Assembly: GCA_964034945.1 (NCBI GenBank)
Contig: OZ035963.1
Span: 45,085,332 to 45,149,331 of the forward strand
DNA: 64,000 bases
Source: Chrysopilus asiliformis
Taxonomy: Eukaryota; Arthropoda; Insecta; Diptera; Rhagionidae
Reading direction: 5' to 3'
Shown here: positions 43,896-55,354 of the stretch, in pieces
Position numbering within the stretch: the first letter of the stretch is position 1
How the letters are laid out: each line of letters opens with the position of its first letter
The notes under the pieces: generated by a model
Told to the model about the DNA's origin: nothing
The model's database searches: none
The model's input: only the letters and a program-made list of their open reading frames with translations
Translations under genes and position numbers: made by a program

Positions 43896-44560
43896 CAGTA
43901 ATCCCCCGCTTTACGGACGGGATGCGTTCTACGGAAACTGTCCGTATATCGAAAATCCGTAAAACGAAACCTATTTTAGTATGAGATTGTATTGGGAATA
44001 AATAGATGTGTTCCAATCAATAGAAATGTCCGTAAAAAGAAACCTATTTTAGTATAAGATCGTATTAAAAATAGATAGATGCGTACCAAAAAAATCTGTA
44101 ATACGAAACAGATTAGTATAATATATTAAAATAATTATTTAACCACTAGAATAATGAGAAAACTATATAATTATAGAAAAAAAATATTTATACTACTTGA
44201 AATGGAGCATAAATCAATTGAATATGTTAAAACCAACAAAATATTATGGGACACATCATGCCGCGGACAAAAAAACGTAGCTGTTTCTACGTAGGTTTCT
44301 GCTAGTTTCGTCAGAATTCATATTTCATTGTGCGACAGAAAGCAGATTCTGCTTCTGCTGCTGCTTCTGCTGCTGCCTCTGCCCAATTGGAGTTCTCGCT
44401 TAAGAATAGCAAATATATTTTTATACCCGTATGGTAAAACCAAAGGGTATATTAACTTTGCCTTACCGTTTGTAACGCCAAGATCCCGTCATCGCACAAA
44501 AAAATGAATTACACCAGTGTGTTTAGAATGATAAAAATATTTAAATTTTGCATGTCCGTC

Positions 44561-44591
<31 letters not shown>

Positions 44592-45261
44592 GGCGCGGAT
44601 TACGGGCGCACGGATTGAGCTAGAGACTTGAAATTTTGCATGGATCCGTTTTTCGTAAAATGCGAGGCTAAGTTCGTTAATGGGCAAAAATGGAGCATTA
44701 GGGGGGTACCCCCCATACGAACGAAATCGTTTTTTGTGAATATCTCAAAAACGGTGCATCTTATCAAAAAAGTCCAAGAACAAAAGTTATTTAGGATATG
44801 ATTCTACATAAAACTCCCATACATCAAAATCCGATTGGAATAAATTTTAAAAAATCTTATTGGAAAGTTTGACTTCAAATTGGAATTTTGGTATAACTGT
44901 TCGAATTTTGATACGAATATCACCATACGGGTCTCCAATGATTGCCAGATTGGCAATTATAGCTTTTGTTATGTTTTAAAAATACACCGCACTGCAGTTT
45001 TTTATTGCCTTTTTTTAATTCTCCTTTGTGTATACACAAAATGTGTCAGAAATTTCGGAGAAATTAAGTATGTACATTTACAATAAATACAACATAATTA
45101 TGGAAGACTTTTTCTTGATTTTTTTCTATGATTAAAAAAAAATTTTTTTTTGTCCGTAATAGCGAATTTTTTTATCCGTATAGCGAATTTGTTCCTATAT
45201 TAGTCATGTCCGTAACTTCGAATTTCCGTAAAACGAGCGTCCGTATAGCGGGAGATTACTG
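43896..45261. mobile_element. pogo-like element (CAGTAATCCCCCGC), split by DINE-1-like copy 10
   Basis: TA-flanked (43894-43895, 45262-45263). The ends CAGTAATCCCCCGCTTTACG and the inverse of CAGTAATCTCCCGCTATACG are inverted repeats. The words GTCCGTA, CCGTAAAACGAA and CGTATATCG recur in both halves. The non-nested length is about 810 bp and no transposase is evident. A small CTGCTTCTGCTGCTG run lies near 44348-44385. Confidence 0.8.
44422..44975 (+). mobile_element. DINE-1/Helentron-like element, copy 10
   Basis: Full length: TATACCCGTATGGTAA at the start, microsatellite at 44554-44590, GGGGGGTACCCCCC at 44701, and the TCACCATACGGGT plus ATTGCCAGATTGGCAAT hairpin and GCTTTTGTTATGTTTT at the end. 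Confidence 0.9.
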
Positions 45262-45394
45262 TACATTAAACATCTACGCGCAGCTGACGTCACAATCTCT
45301 TGACAGCAAAAATCCAACATGGCGGACCTGCGCAATGCGCAATCTGTTTGTATTTGATTCATGATAAATACCCGTCTTTCTAAACTCACCTTTA

Positions 45395-46442
45395 ATCGAC
45401 GATTTGCAAGTTTCTGGACAAGCTTTCGGATTTCAATAAATCCACGTTTCGACCCTGGATTCGCAGTGACTCGAAGAAGCTTGGATTAATTGAATAAAAA
45501 TGGTTTAAATTTGAATAAATCGGCAATTCGGAAATCATTTCAACGCTTTTTTTTTTAGCTAACCGAAAAAATATCTTTTTTTAAATCTCAGTCGAAATAA
45601 ATAAAATAAATTCTATGGGTAATTTCTGGAAAATGATTAAAAACCGTTTTGATGGTTTGACTTTTGTATATACGATACAGAGAGCAATATGAAAAAAAAC
45701 CGAAAAATGGAAAAAAAACCGAAAGATAGAAAAATAAAAAAAACACACATATAAAATAAAATGGAACAAAACAAAAACGAAAAACATTTTTCATTTGACT
45801 ATTAAATAATCACGAACAGAGACTTTTTTCACCTTAAAAGTTCCCAAACGCTGAAATACCGAAATTGAAATCAAAAGCTAGGCGGTACGTTTCGGAATTC
45901 CTCTGTGATTTTAATTTTCTCGAAAATACATTTAGGAGCGTAGTCGAATGCATTTTTATAGTTTGTATATTCTGTTCTGTCTAGCATACATATGTGCATT
46001 TGTTATCAAGATCGTAAAATATTTGTTCTCAATTCTATTATTCTAGACTTTTTCTGTTGTTTTTTCATTGGACATTTTATGAGATTTAAAAGATTATTTT
46101 AGTGACAAAGGTTATAGATAGTAGTGTGCTGTTAAGTTATTAGATTTTAATTATGCTGGAGTTTTTATTGAGTATTTAATCAAAAAAGACCCATTGCATT
46201 TTTTCACGAAATGTCTACACAAAATAACATTCATAAACAGTATGTTTTTATTTAATTACACTAAATAAGTTTATGACGTTTTAAACATAAGAAAACCTCC
46301 AATTTCTACTATATATATCAAAAAATTCAGTCGATCAAAATATTATTTTTTAACTCTGCTCCAATAAGAATTTCCCGGTGATCCACACCGTTAGACATTT
46401 TTACGGTTAGACAATCAAAAAAAGCAAAATTCAATACGAATA
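45395..46442. other. No gene seen
   Basis: AT-rich; minus ORFs at 45581-45794 are Phe/Tyr-rich low complexity. Nothing supported. Confidence 0.35.
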
Positions 46443-46494
46443 GGGCCCACACACGCTCCGACTTGTTGTACAACTTGGTTGGCCAACAAGGTTA
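46443..46494. repeat. Harbinger-type end scrap
   Basis: AGGGCCCACACACGCTCCGA, CTTGTTGTACAACTTGGTTG and GCCAACAAGG resemble the end of the Harbinger element at 56074 (AAGGGCCCATAGACGGCCAA; CTTTGTTGCCAACCTGG). It directly precedes the satellite array. Support is moderate. Confidence 0.4.
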
Positions 46495-48046
46495 TAGACA
46501 GACTGACAGACTGACAGACTGACAGACTGACAGACTGACAGACTGACAGACTGACAGACTGACAGACTGACAGACTGACAGACTGACAGACTGACAGACT
46601 GACAGACTGACAGACTGACAGACTGACAGACTGACAGACTGACAGACTGACAGACTGACAGACTGACAGACTGACAGACTGACAGACTGACAGACTGACA
46701 GACTGACAGACTGACAGACTGACAGACTGACAGACTGACAGACTGACAGACTGACAGACTGACAGACTGACAGACTGACAGACTGACAGACTGACAGACT
46801 GACAGACTGACAGACTGACAGACTGACAGACTGACAGACTGACAGACTGACAGACTGACAGACTGACAGACTGACAGACTGACAGACTGACAGACTGACA
46901 GACTGACAGACTGACAGACTGACAGACTGACAGACTGACAGACTGACAGACTGACAGACTGACAGACTGACAGACTGACAGACTGACAGACTGACAGACT
47001 GACAGACTGACAGACTGACAGACTGACAGACTGACAGACTGACAGACTGACAGACTGACAGACTGACAGACTGACAGACTGACAGACTGACAGACTGAGA
47101 GACTGAGAGACTGAGAGACTGAGAGACTGAGAGACTGAGAGACTGAGAGACTGAGAGACTGAGAGACTGAGAGACTGAGAGACTGAGAGACTGAGAGACT
47201 GAGAGACTGAGAGACTGACAGGCTGACAGGCTGACAGGCTGACAGGTTGACAGGCTTACAGACTGACAGACTACTGACAGACTACTGACAGACTACTGAC
47301 AGACTACTGACAGACTACTGACAAACTACTGACAGACTACTGACAGACTACTGACAGACTACTGACAGACTACTGACAGACTACTGACAGACTACTGACA
47401 GACTACTGACAGACTACTGACAGACTACTGACAGACTACTGACAGACTACTGACAGACTACTGACAGACTACTGACAGACTACTGACAGACTACTGACAG
47501 ACTACTGACAGACTACTGACAGACTACTGACAGACTACTGACAGACTACTGACAGACTACTGACAGACTACTGACAGACTACTGACAGACTACTGACAGA
47601 CTACTGACAGACTACTGACAGACTACTGACAGACTACTGACAGACTACTGACAGACTACTGACAGACTACTGACAGACTACTGACAGACTACTGACAGAC
47701 TACTGACAGACTACTGACATACTGACAGACTACTGACAGACTACTGACAGACTACTGACAGACTACTGACAGACTACTGACAGACTACTGACAGACTACT
47801 GACAGACTACTGACAGACTACTGACAGACTACTGACAGACTACTGACAGACTACTGACAGACTACTGACAGACTACTGACAGACTACTGACAGACTACTG
47901 ACAGACTACTGACAGACTACTGACAGACTACTGACAGACTACTGACAGACTACTGACAGACTACTGACAGACTACTGACAGACTACTGACAGACTACTGA
48001 CAGACTACTGACAGACTACTGACAGACTGACAGGCTGACAGACTGG
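46495..48046. repeat. Satellite-like tandem array, 8-bp then 11-bp units
   Basis: About 74 copies of GACTGACA fill 46497 to about 47093. About 15 copies of GACTGAGA follow (to about 47215), then four GGCTGACA. From about 47265 to 48020 there are about 68 copies of the 11-mer GACTACTGACA, closing with GACTGACAGGCTGACAGACT. The 11-mer equals the 8-mer with an extra ACT. Interruptions are few (for example GACATACTGACA near 47716, GACAAACTACT near 47321), implying recent expansion. It cannot be a CRISPR array: there are no unique spacers. Confidence 0.95.
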
Positions 48047-48299
48047 CAGTTCGTTAATGGGCAAAAATGGAGGTTGGTTCGAGGGGGGTACGAGGGGGGT
48101 AAGCGTTTCAAAATTACTCAAATATATCAAGAAGACAACTAGAATCGAAAAAAATCATTTGATAGCGAAGAAAAATAAGATTTGCCGAAAACCGGTATTG
48201 GCGGAAGTTTCCGGAATTTGGGTTTCGGTATTTCGGTATTGAAAAATGATCCGGGATTCCGGTTTCGGTAATACCGGTATTGCAAACCCTAGGCGCTAA
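48047..48299. repeat. DINE-1-like scrap and hAT-like end
   Basis: GTTCGTTAATGGGCAAAAAT at 48050 is the conserved DINE-1-like central line, followed by GAGGGGGGTAC repeats. At 48180-48290, CGGTATTTCGGTATT words end in ATACCGGTATTGCAAACCCTA. Its complement, TAGGGTTTGCAATACCGGTA, is a hAT-like end. No matching left end was found. Confidence 0.45.
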
Positions 48300-49461
48300 A
48301 TCATTACCAACTTTCTATGAAATGAAGTGTATTTTTCTTCAAATGAGATAAATTGTTTTCTGAGTATACGCCAAAATTAATTAAATTGTGTCCAACCGTT
48401 TTTGAATTTTGTCCAACCGTTTTTGAATTACTACAAAAGTTCGTCGCGAGTTAGTCGCCATTTTCCATTCAATATATCGAAGGATGCGTTTCATGGAAAC
48501 ATCGCGTGTGCGAATGAAATGTAGAAGGGGTTAAAAAAATGAAGACGAAACGCATCTATTATTGCGCCACATGCATTCCGAATTGCATTTGCATTTTTGT
48601 CAAAGGTATCGAACCAATGGCACAAGCGAATGAAGTAACCGCGAATCACGAATCACAGCTGTGCACATTTTAGCCGCCATTGTGCAGCCACATATTGCAC
48701 ATGCAAACCTAAAGTGCATTAGCCACGGGCACGCATCAGAAATGCACACATACACTGGCAGTCTGCATATACGGAAGCTTGACAAATCCAAGAATGGGCG
48801 AGATTGCTAAATAATCAACTGTTAGCATGCATACAGCGGGACGGGTCGAGAAAAGTGGTAATCAAATGTATATATGTCGTACCCTAGCCGATAACACCGT
48901 CAGATGAGGTTCTCGGAAGTCGTCGCCGATGCGGAAGAGTGGGTGGTGGCAGGGACTATCGAAATGAGCGAGGGCTCTGAAGGCCGATACGATGGAGCGC
49001 ATGTGTGATTTTGTATTAGATTTGGACACCTCCCCTCTTGCTTTTGCATCGCAACTAATAGCAACACAAATGGTCCCAGTTCATTCCCGGCCACTACGCT
49101 TTTCATGTTTCTGCCCATTATTCACGTCCAACAGAGATGACTTGTAAGGCCCACATTGTTACCACAGTGAAGTTCATACGAGGATACGTCACTGCTTTGG
49201 AATTCCACTGCAGTGACGCAATATAGCTTGAGCATTTCCGGTTTTTCTTGTGGAATTTATTTTCTCTTGCCTTCAAATTCGGTTATTTGGCGTCTCTGTA
49301 TTTTCTCAAAGGTCTCGTTGTTGACTCTATCCGCCCGCACACCTTTCCGCCCATGTGCTACACATTTGTGAAATTCTTCATGTAGTTACAATCGCTTTGG
49401 AAAGAAAATATATTGACGGGCATTTTGTTTGTTTGTTGATACCTAAAAAAATTTAATTCAA
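48300..49461. other. Single-copy-looking sequence, possible non-coding conserved DNA
   Basis: 48540-49400 is less AT-rich than average and free of transposon ends. It contains TTGCATTTGCATTTTTG and ATGCACATGCAAACC-type octamer-like words. Short ORFs (48600-48791, 48900-49118, both minus) have no recognisable domains. It could be an intronic regulatory region. This is inference from composition only. Confidence 0.3.
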
Positions 49462-49597
49462 ACCGAAATTGTGCGTTTTTCGCTATTTCAACCGAAATTA
49501 TGCGTTTTTCGCTATTTAAACCGGAATTATGTGTTTTTCGCTATTTAAACCGAAATTATACGTTTTTCGCTATTTAAACCGGAATTATGTGTTTTTC
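49462..49597 (+). repeat. 29-bp tandem repeat, about 4.7 units
   Basis: The unit ACCGAAATTATGCGTTTTTC GCTATTTAA repeats at 49462, 49491, 49520 and 49549, with a partial at 49578. Units alternate CGAAATTATGCG and CGGAATTATGTG. Confidence 0.9.
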
Positions 49598-49763
49598 AGC
49601 GGTATCATGTATCAAAAGTAGAAGATATTTAAAAAACACACTTAGAACTTTTTATTTTTTTTATATACAGTCGAAGTCCTCTAACTCGAATCGTCTGCTG
49701 CCATCAAAACCGTTTCGAGTTAGAGGAATTTCGAGTTAGAGAAATTGAAACAATTTTCTTTAA

Positions 49764-51471
49764 CCCTAATCCGCATTCGCGGTGACTTTGAGACACCGAT
49801 GCAGTTTTGAGAGTGATTGTTACGAATGTTAAAAAAGTTGTTGCATTCATGCTCCTTGACTTTGTTTTTTTAAGCCAATACTATTTAAAAACGAAAAAAA
49901 AAAATTAATTTTTTTTACTACACAAATAATATTTCGCTTTTATGAAATTTACCCTTAATCCACGCAGGCGCCCAAGCAACCATATAAGGCATAATGACTT
50001 GGATTAGGGCGTGGTGTCTTAAAATTGGTCGTTACCAAGACCAGCGAATCCGCCTTATAAGGCGTGATGCCTTTCAAGGCTTTTGCAGTGGTCGTCAAGC
50101 GGTCCGAGTGACCTAAATATATGCCCTGATAGTCTTAATGTTCGAATGCCTTGTTTTGGCTTTCATGGTCGTAGTGTCCTCCAGACGCCTTCATAGTCAT
50201 CCTGCCTTATAAGACCAACCTTCCACCTTTCGTCCACGAAGTGCCTTATAGGGCATAATGCCTTTGAGAACACTCCAATGCCCTATTTGAGAATGCTTCG
50301 AGCATGCGCATATGAATATCTGCTTCGAGCTTGTTTCTAGCATACTTCGAATATGCTTCTAGCATTCACGGCGCGAGCCGCCATGACGTTCATTGAAATG
50401 AAAAAAAAACATTCCTACTGAAAATTTAAAATCTGTTTTTAAAGCACAATATGGAAAAACATCGAATAAAAAGTAATTTTAGGTGTTTGGGTACACAGCA
50501 TAACTTTATTTTTACAAGAATTTTATTGAAATCGAATAACAAAGAAAATTCTTTGAATAAATAATTTTCAAATTATATCACTAAAATCGAGAATTGCTAC
50601 GGCCCACGTAAATAGAGCTCCTGGCAAAACCGCTTTCTACGTAAACTTTAAATCGCATGTGAATTGTGACAATAAAATCCACAAAAAACCTTAACATCAC
50701 CGTATGAAATTATTTTGAACGTTTTTTTCCCACAAAATATATCCATTAAACTTTATGATTCTTGTCTTATCTTTCTCTCCTCCTGCGGCCTATAGAATAG
50801 AGAAAGACAAATAATGTCGCCAGATGAAATGTCAACAAAATATTTCGTCATGGTAAAACAAGGCCCTATTTTGGCCTTCAAAGTCGTGAAGCCTTATAGG
50901 GCGTGAAATAGGGCACTTCGTGGTCCGGCGGACCTTCCCCACTGTCGACGATAGGTCGACGATAGTTCGACCTAGAGTCGACAAAGTCGTGGGCCTTACG
51001 ACCAATAGGGACGCCTTTGAAGACGAAGTGTCCACTTTACGACCTATAAGGTTACTTGGGCGGTGTCTCAAAGACACCGTAACGGTTTTACCAGCAAAGA
51101 AAGGTTATTTTGGTATCACTTTGCTTCTATTTCGCAAAATATCGGACTGTAGTAGGCGATAATAACTGTAGCACTTCCCAAAAGAGAAAACGTTGCTTCC
51201 TGTGTCCCCATTTCTAAGGTCGCGCTTTGAAGCAGATAAGTGCAAATCCAAGAAAAATGTTTGTAACGAAAATTCTTAAAAATCAATTTTATGCTACAAT
51301 TATAAAAAGTACGAATAATGTATATACAAATAAATAAATATTATTAACTGAATTAAAAAATGCAAACTCAAAAAAAATTTTTTTTATTAAATTATTCTAT
51401 TTTTCCGGCATGGTGTCTTTCAGACACCGCCTGCGTGGATTAAGGACAAAATTAGCCTGAGCTGATTAGGG
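49764..51471. mobile_element. piggyBac-like element X, nested in W
   Basis: TTAA at 49760-49763 and 51472-51475. The ends CCCTAATCCGC and the inverse of CCCTAATCAGC are inverted repeats. The inner arms carry TTAATCCACGCAGGCG and GGTGTCTCAAAGACACC / GGTGTCTTTCAGACACC words. Because it is largely palindromic, the right arm (51410-51445) preserves the sequence that is interrupted in the left arm by element Y. Non-coding. Confidence 0.8.
49971..51060. mobile_element. Motif-rich element Y (CCTTATAAGGC), nested in X
   Basis: The ends CCCAAGCAACCATATAAGG and the inverse of CCCAAGTAACCTTATAGG are inverted repeats. It splits CACGCAGGCG from CGGTGTCTC, which are contiguous in the opposite arm of X (GACACCGCCTGCGTGG at 51422-51437), giving a 2-3 bp duplication (CG or GCG). 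The interior repeats CCTTATAAGGC, GGCATAATGCC and AGGGCGTGA words in both orientations. Minus and plus ORFs at 50832-51162 are not domain-bearing. Confidence 0.8.
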
Positions 51472-51634
51472 TTAAATACATGTACTATATGTATATTTAT
51501 TAGTTTTTGGAAGTTTTGAAAACAAACTAAAAATTTAAAGTAAAATTGAAGGGAGCGCAAAAAAAGGTTTAAAAAATTCGAGTTAGAGGAAAATTCGAAT
51601 TTCAGGGATTTCGAGTTAGAGGACTTTGACTGTA

Positions 51635-52025
51635 TCTTAACCCGAATGATTTTAAACCGTATTCGAGATATAACTAAAGGGGGTTCAAATAAAAAAAAGT
51701 TTTTGAAATCAAATAAAAAATCTTACATTTTTCGATGTAGCCTGAGAATGTATTGAGCTATTGCCGTAATTCTTTCCATTATATAATACGACGAATGAGC
51801 CCAGTTTTTTAGAAAACAAACCCCCCTTCAAGAATTCTACTATGGTGGTCTCGACCCCCCGAAATCTCATGCTCCAGTCGCATATTTATGATAAAAATGG
51901 CAAAGTGGCCAAATATGGTAGTCATTCCTATAGAAATACATCAAATTTTTCAGGACACATACCAACAAAAAAGTTGTATTCTTTATTATTGCCCGTGCAA
52001 CACCGGGAACTTGCAAGCTAGTTGG
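51635..52025 (-). repeat. Interspersed repeat (CAACTAGCTTGCAAG family), copy 2
   Basis: The minus strand from 52022 reads CAACTAGCTTGCAAGTTCCC then GGTGTTGCACGGGCAATAAT, matching the start of the repeat at 16552. The downstream part (to about 51640) is diverged. Otherwise no gene. Confidence 0.5.
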
Positions 52026-52897
52026 GTATAAAAAAGTTCCAATCTGTTTCATTCTTTGTTTTTTTTTTACCTTTTATATGGTTGTTTGCTGCCTTTGATT
52101 ACGGAAATTATTCTTTCATTAACTTCGTCATTATGTAAAAGCACCTGCAATCAAAATGATACTCTGCTTCTTATTTAAGCGACATGATATTTCCGTGATC
52201 ACAAGTGATTATGTTGCAATAAATACGATCGTGTGCCAAAGATTTTTATTATGGCAACTTTTATGATTTTCCTGCAGCTCCGTAATGCATTTTGATCCAA
52301 AACAAATGGCCTTTTGGAAAATGTGCGCATGCAATTATTGCGGTATGTATTCAAATATTCTGGAATGACCTTTTGTCATCTGCCGTTTATTCATTTTCTA
52401 CATAAAAAAGAAATCCTTTTCCCAACATCCGAGCACACAAATGTCCATAAGACTTTAATTGAAGGGCATACTGCGCATTGCATTTTATGAGTATACAATT
52501 TTTAAATTTAACAACATAATTTTATGTTCCTCAGTTTATCTCTTCCGTAATGCTTAAGGCTTAAATGTCAATTATCTTATTTAACATAAGCAGGTAGTGT
52601 TATAGTGTTACTAACTCGTTATTTGAAACGTGCTTTTAGATTTCCGTTTTTGTATATGTGCGCTGAAATGGAAAAAAGGAAGTGTTAAATATTTGGTTAC
52701 ATTTTTTTAATCACTATTCAGTGGTTTATTATAACAGGTAGTTTCAATATACCGATCTTTTATTCGAATTCGTGAATTTCAACTCATATTTAGTGTCCCA
52801 GATTTAACTTAACGTAAACTAAATACACATTCTACGCATTCAGTTTTAGTTGAACTAAAAAACTCTGAACAATTATCTTTTCCACATCTTTTCTACA
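52026..52897. other. Single-copy-looking sequence, no gene
   Basis: 52080-52520 lacks repeat ends and contains words such as TTTTATGATTTTCCTGC, CAATTATTGCGG and TTGCAATAAATACG, reminiscent of homeodomain-type sites. No ORF is supported. Possible regulatory DNA, by inference only. Confidence 0.3.
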
Positions 52898-52976
52898 TAG
52901 GGTGACCATACGTCCCAGATTTAAGCATGTTGTCCCAGCGTCCCGGAATCTAAACAAATAAATTATGGTCACCCTA
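52898..52976. mobile_element. Short hAT-like MITE (TAGGGTGACCATA)
   Basis: The ends TAGGGTGACCATA and TATGGTCACCCTA are nearly exact inverted repeats around TCCCAGATTTAAGC, GTCCCAGCGTCCCGG and ATCTAAACAAATAAAT. These ends match the general hAT type seen at 9989. It is 79 bp; the 8-bp duplication is not recognisable. Confidence 0.6.
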
Positions 52977-54739
52977 TTTATAAGAGATGTCTCAAAAACT
53001 TTTAATATTTTATAAAAATGATTTTCCAAAAAATATGGTTCTCAATATAATATTTGTTCATTTTTAATTTATGCATCCCCATATTTGTTTAACCGATTAT
53101 ATTTTGTAGATTTCGGATAAATTAAACCATATACTATGGGTTGCATATTATGGTTACTTGACTGATTCTTGTCTCGTTCAGTGTTACCTAGGAAGCAATT
53201 ATTTGGGCCCCTTATTACCTGAATGCAACAGCTTAACATACCTAAGAAGACGAAAATGTTTTTTTGGAATTCAGTATGACAACTTCGGATAGTTTAGTTT
53301 TTCAGTTCTCGCTGGTTCAGTGTTCTCGGTTGCTGGATCCGTTACTGTTGTGCCACGTTTGGGTCTTTAGCACTCACAGTTCGAGGTGAAGTTTACCTAC
53401 CTGAAGGTATTTTGGAAACAATGCATAAAGGGATCAATGACCCTTGAAGAATGTTTCGGTGTTTTGATGCATACAGAGAAATGCATTTGGATTTGCTTCG
53501 ACAATATCGAGGCTTTACGAACACCATAAAACACATTTGTCCGTAACTAAGGCTAAAACTATATGTGAATATATGTGGCCATGGTCGTTCTAACATCCGA
53601 AATGCAATTAACGGCACAGTTTGTCTAATATTTGGAATACTCGTAATAATTCTTTATGGTTTCTGTTGCTTTCTCTTATTGCTGCATCATACCGGTATAA
53701 AGATGTTTGTTAAATTTCTTGTAATTTTATAAATAGGTACTTGATAAAGTTTTTAGCCGGAAAAAGTGATAAATATTGCAGTGTCGAAAAAAGTGACTTC
53801 TGCTGTGATAATATTTTTTTTTTAAATATTCAAATTCGATAATTACAAATTTTTGCTGTGCGGTCGCTTCTGACATATCACCACTAAAAATGAATAGGAG
53901 GTTTATTTTAATGCAGTTCATTAAAAAATGCAGTGTCTTTAAATCCAATCAAATATTTTTCGGGCGGAAAAACTATTTGAGAAATATATTTTTAGATGTA
54001 ATTTTAAAGAGAAGTGACAGTTGCTATATAAAATTAAATTTTCCCAGATTTTAATTAAAATCCTGTTTAAAACCAAAAACTAAAAGAAATATCTTGTTGT
54101 ATGGGTTTTTTAGGTCAGGAGATTTTTTCATTTTATAATGCAAATATGCTTACACGATGTGTTTTTAACAGTGTTCAAAACGTTTCTATTTCTACTCTTT
54201 CGTCCTTCTCCCAAGGAGGAATTGAAATCAACGGAAAATAAAAATCACTCTCTAGGGGACTAAAACGGGCATTTCAGGAAAACGCTCCATAGAACGAGAA
54301 TGAAATTTTGATTTTTACGGTCTTGCTCTTAAGATCTTTACAAAATTTCTCTATTTAGAGAGTGCACTTCACATCGTTTTCGTTCCTAAGTACGGGAGTC
54401 GAAAACCATGCCAAATGTTCTTGACGTTGAGAGCGAATCTTGTTCCTGACGAAGAGCGAAAAGAACGAAATAATAAAATAAAGTTTTGAACATTGGTTTT
54501 TAACATTGTCGGTCTTTCGGGATCTTGCAGCCATCTATCTCTTGCTATTTGCTGAGCAAAAATTCTCTTTTCTCAAATGTGCGTCAAGTTATTTGATCTG
54601 TACAAAAGTGACCGATACAACAAAATCATGTACATCAGTACTTCGCCAACAGAATACTGGAGTTAAAGGTTGTACCTTGAACCAATTAGTGCCGATTTTC
54701 TCAAAAACTATATAAGGTATCGAATTACAGTAAATTGCT
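52977..54739. other. No gene seen
   Basis: AT-rich, with ORFs at 53393-53617, 53727-53948 and 54506-54715 lacking domains. 53260-53420 is GC-richer. No repeat ends were identified. Confidence 0.35.
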
Positions 54740-54742
54740 TTA

Positions 54743-54881
54743 GGGTGTGTTCGAAACGGATTAATTACATGCTAATTCACATTCAAATTCCAGTTTTTAT
54801 TGGAAAGTTTTCAGTTCGCAATGCAATCTACTATGAAAGTGTACTAGAATTAGCATGCAATTAGACCGTTCACATACGCCC
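54743..54881. mobile_element. PIF/Harbinger-like MITE, TTA duplication
   Basis: TTA at 54740-54742 and 54882-54884. The ends GGGTGTGTTCGAAACGGATT and the inverse of GGGCGTATGTGAACGGTCTA continue into ATTACATGCTAATTC / GAATTAGCATGCAAT. 139 bp fold-back. Confidence 0.75.
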
Positions 54882-55354
54882 TTATTATGTTTTAAGTTTA
54901 TCCAATAACATAAGCCATGCCTATCTTCAGCAGTTTTAACTTTTCTTATTAAATAGTATTTTAGGGGATTTTAATCTACTTGGGGAACGTTTTGTTATGG
55001 TTGGCAACCCTGCTAAAAACCCACACAGAGAAAAATTGATACTAGATTTAAGAAACATGTTGTAGCGTATGGCTTTAAGAAACATGTTGTAGCGTATGTT
55101 TCTTAAATCTAGTAACATTCTTTTTAAATCGATTATACATAGAAATCGGTTACTGAAATCAAGAAACATTCTTCTTAATTTCGACAGCTCTTTAAGAATC
55201 GATTATTGAAATCAAGAATATTTTTCTACATTATAAAAATCAGCTACTGAAGTCAAGAAATATGTTTTTTAATTTCAGCTGTTTCATCAAAATCGGTTAC
55301 TTAAATTGAGAAACAAATTAAGAAACATATTTCTTGATGTCAGTAGCCGATTTT

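Larger units (their letters stand above)
42057..45394 (-). mobile_element. THAP-bearing DNA element with nested insertions
   Basis: The left end TAAAGGTAGGTTTAGAAAAA (CGGGTATTT) and the right end, whose complement is TAAAGGTGAGTTTAGAAAGA (CGGGTATTT), are inverted repeats about 30 bp long bracketing a THAP-domain gene relic. A further copy of the subterminal sequence, inverted, lies at 42602-42655 (ACTTTGCCAGTAAAAATATA), so the left part may itself be a fold-back. Nested inside are a fold-back MITE (43692-43798), a pogo-like element (43896-45261) and within that a DINE-1-like copy. The target duplication and superfamily are not clear; THAP domains are used by P-element and Kolobok-type transposases. 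Confidence 0.55.
49668..51632. mobile_element. pogo-like element W, outermost of three nested elements
   Basis: TA-flanked (49666-49667, 51633-51634). The ends CAGTCGAAGTCCTCTAACTC and the inverse of CAGTCAAAGTCCTCTAACTC are inverted repeats; TTCGAGTTAGAGGAA recurs near each end. Removing the nested element leaves only about 260 bp, a MITE-sized derivative. Confidence 0.85.

Noticed and set aside
46495..48046. Tandem array considered as a CRISPR-like or protein-repeat locus
   Set aside because: Units are 8 or 11 bp with no spacers, in a eukaryotic context, and every frame contains stops or low-complexity peptides.
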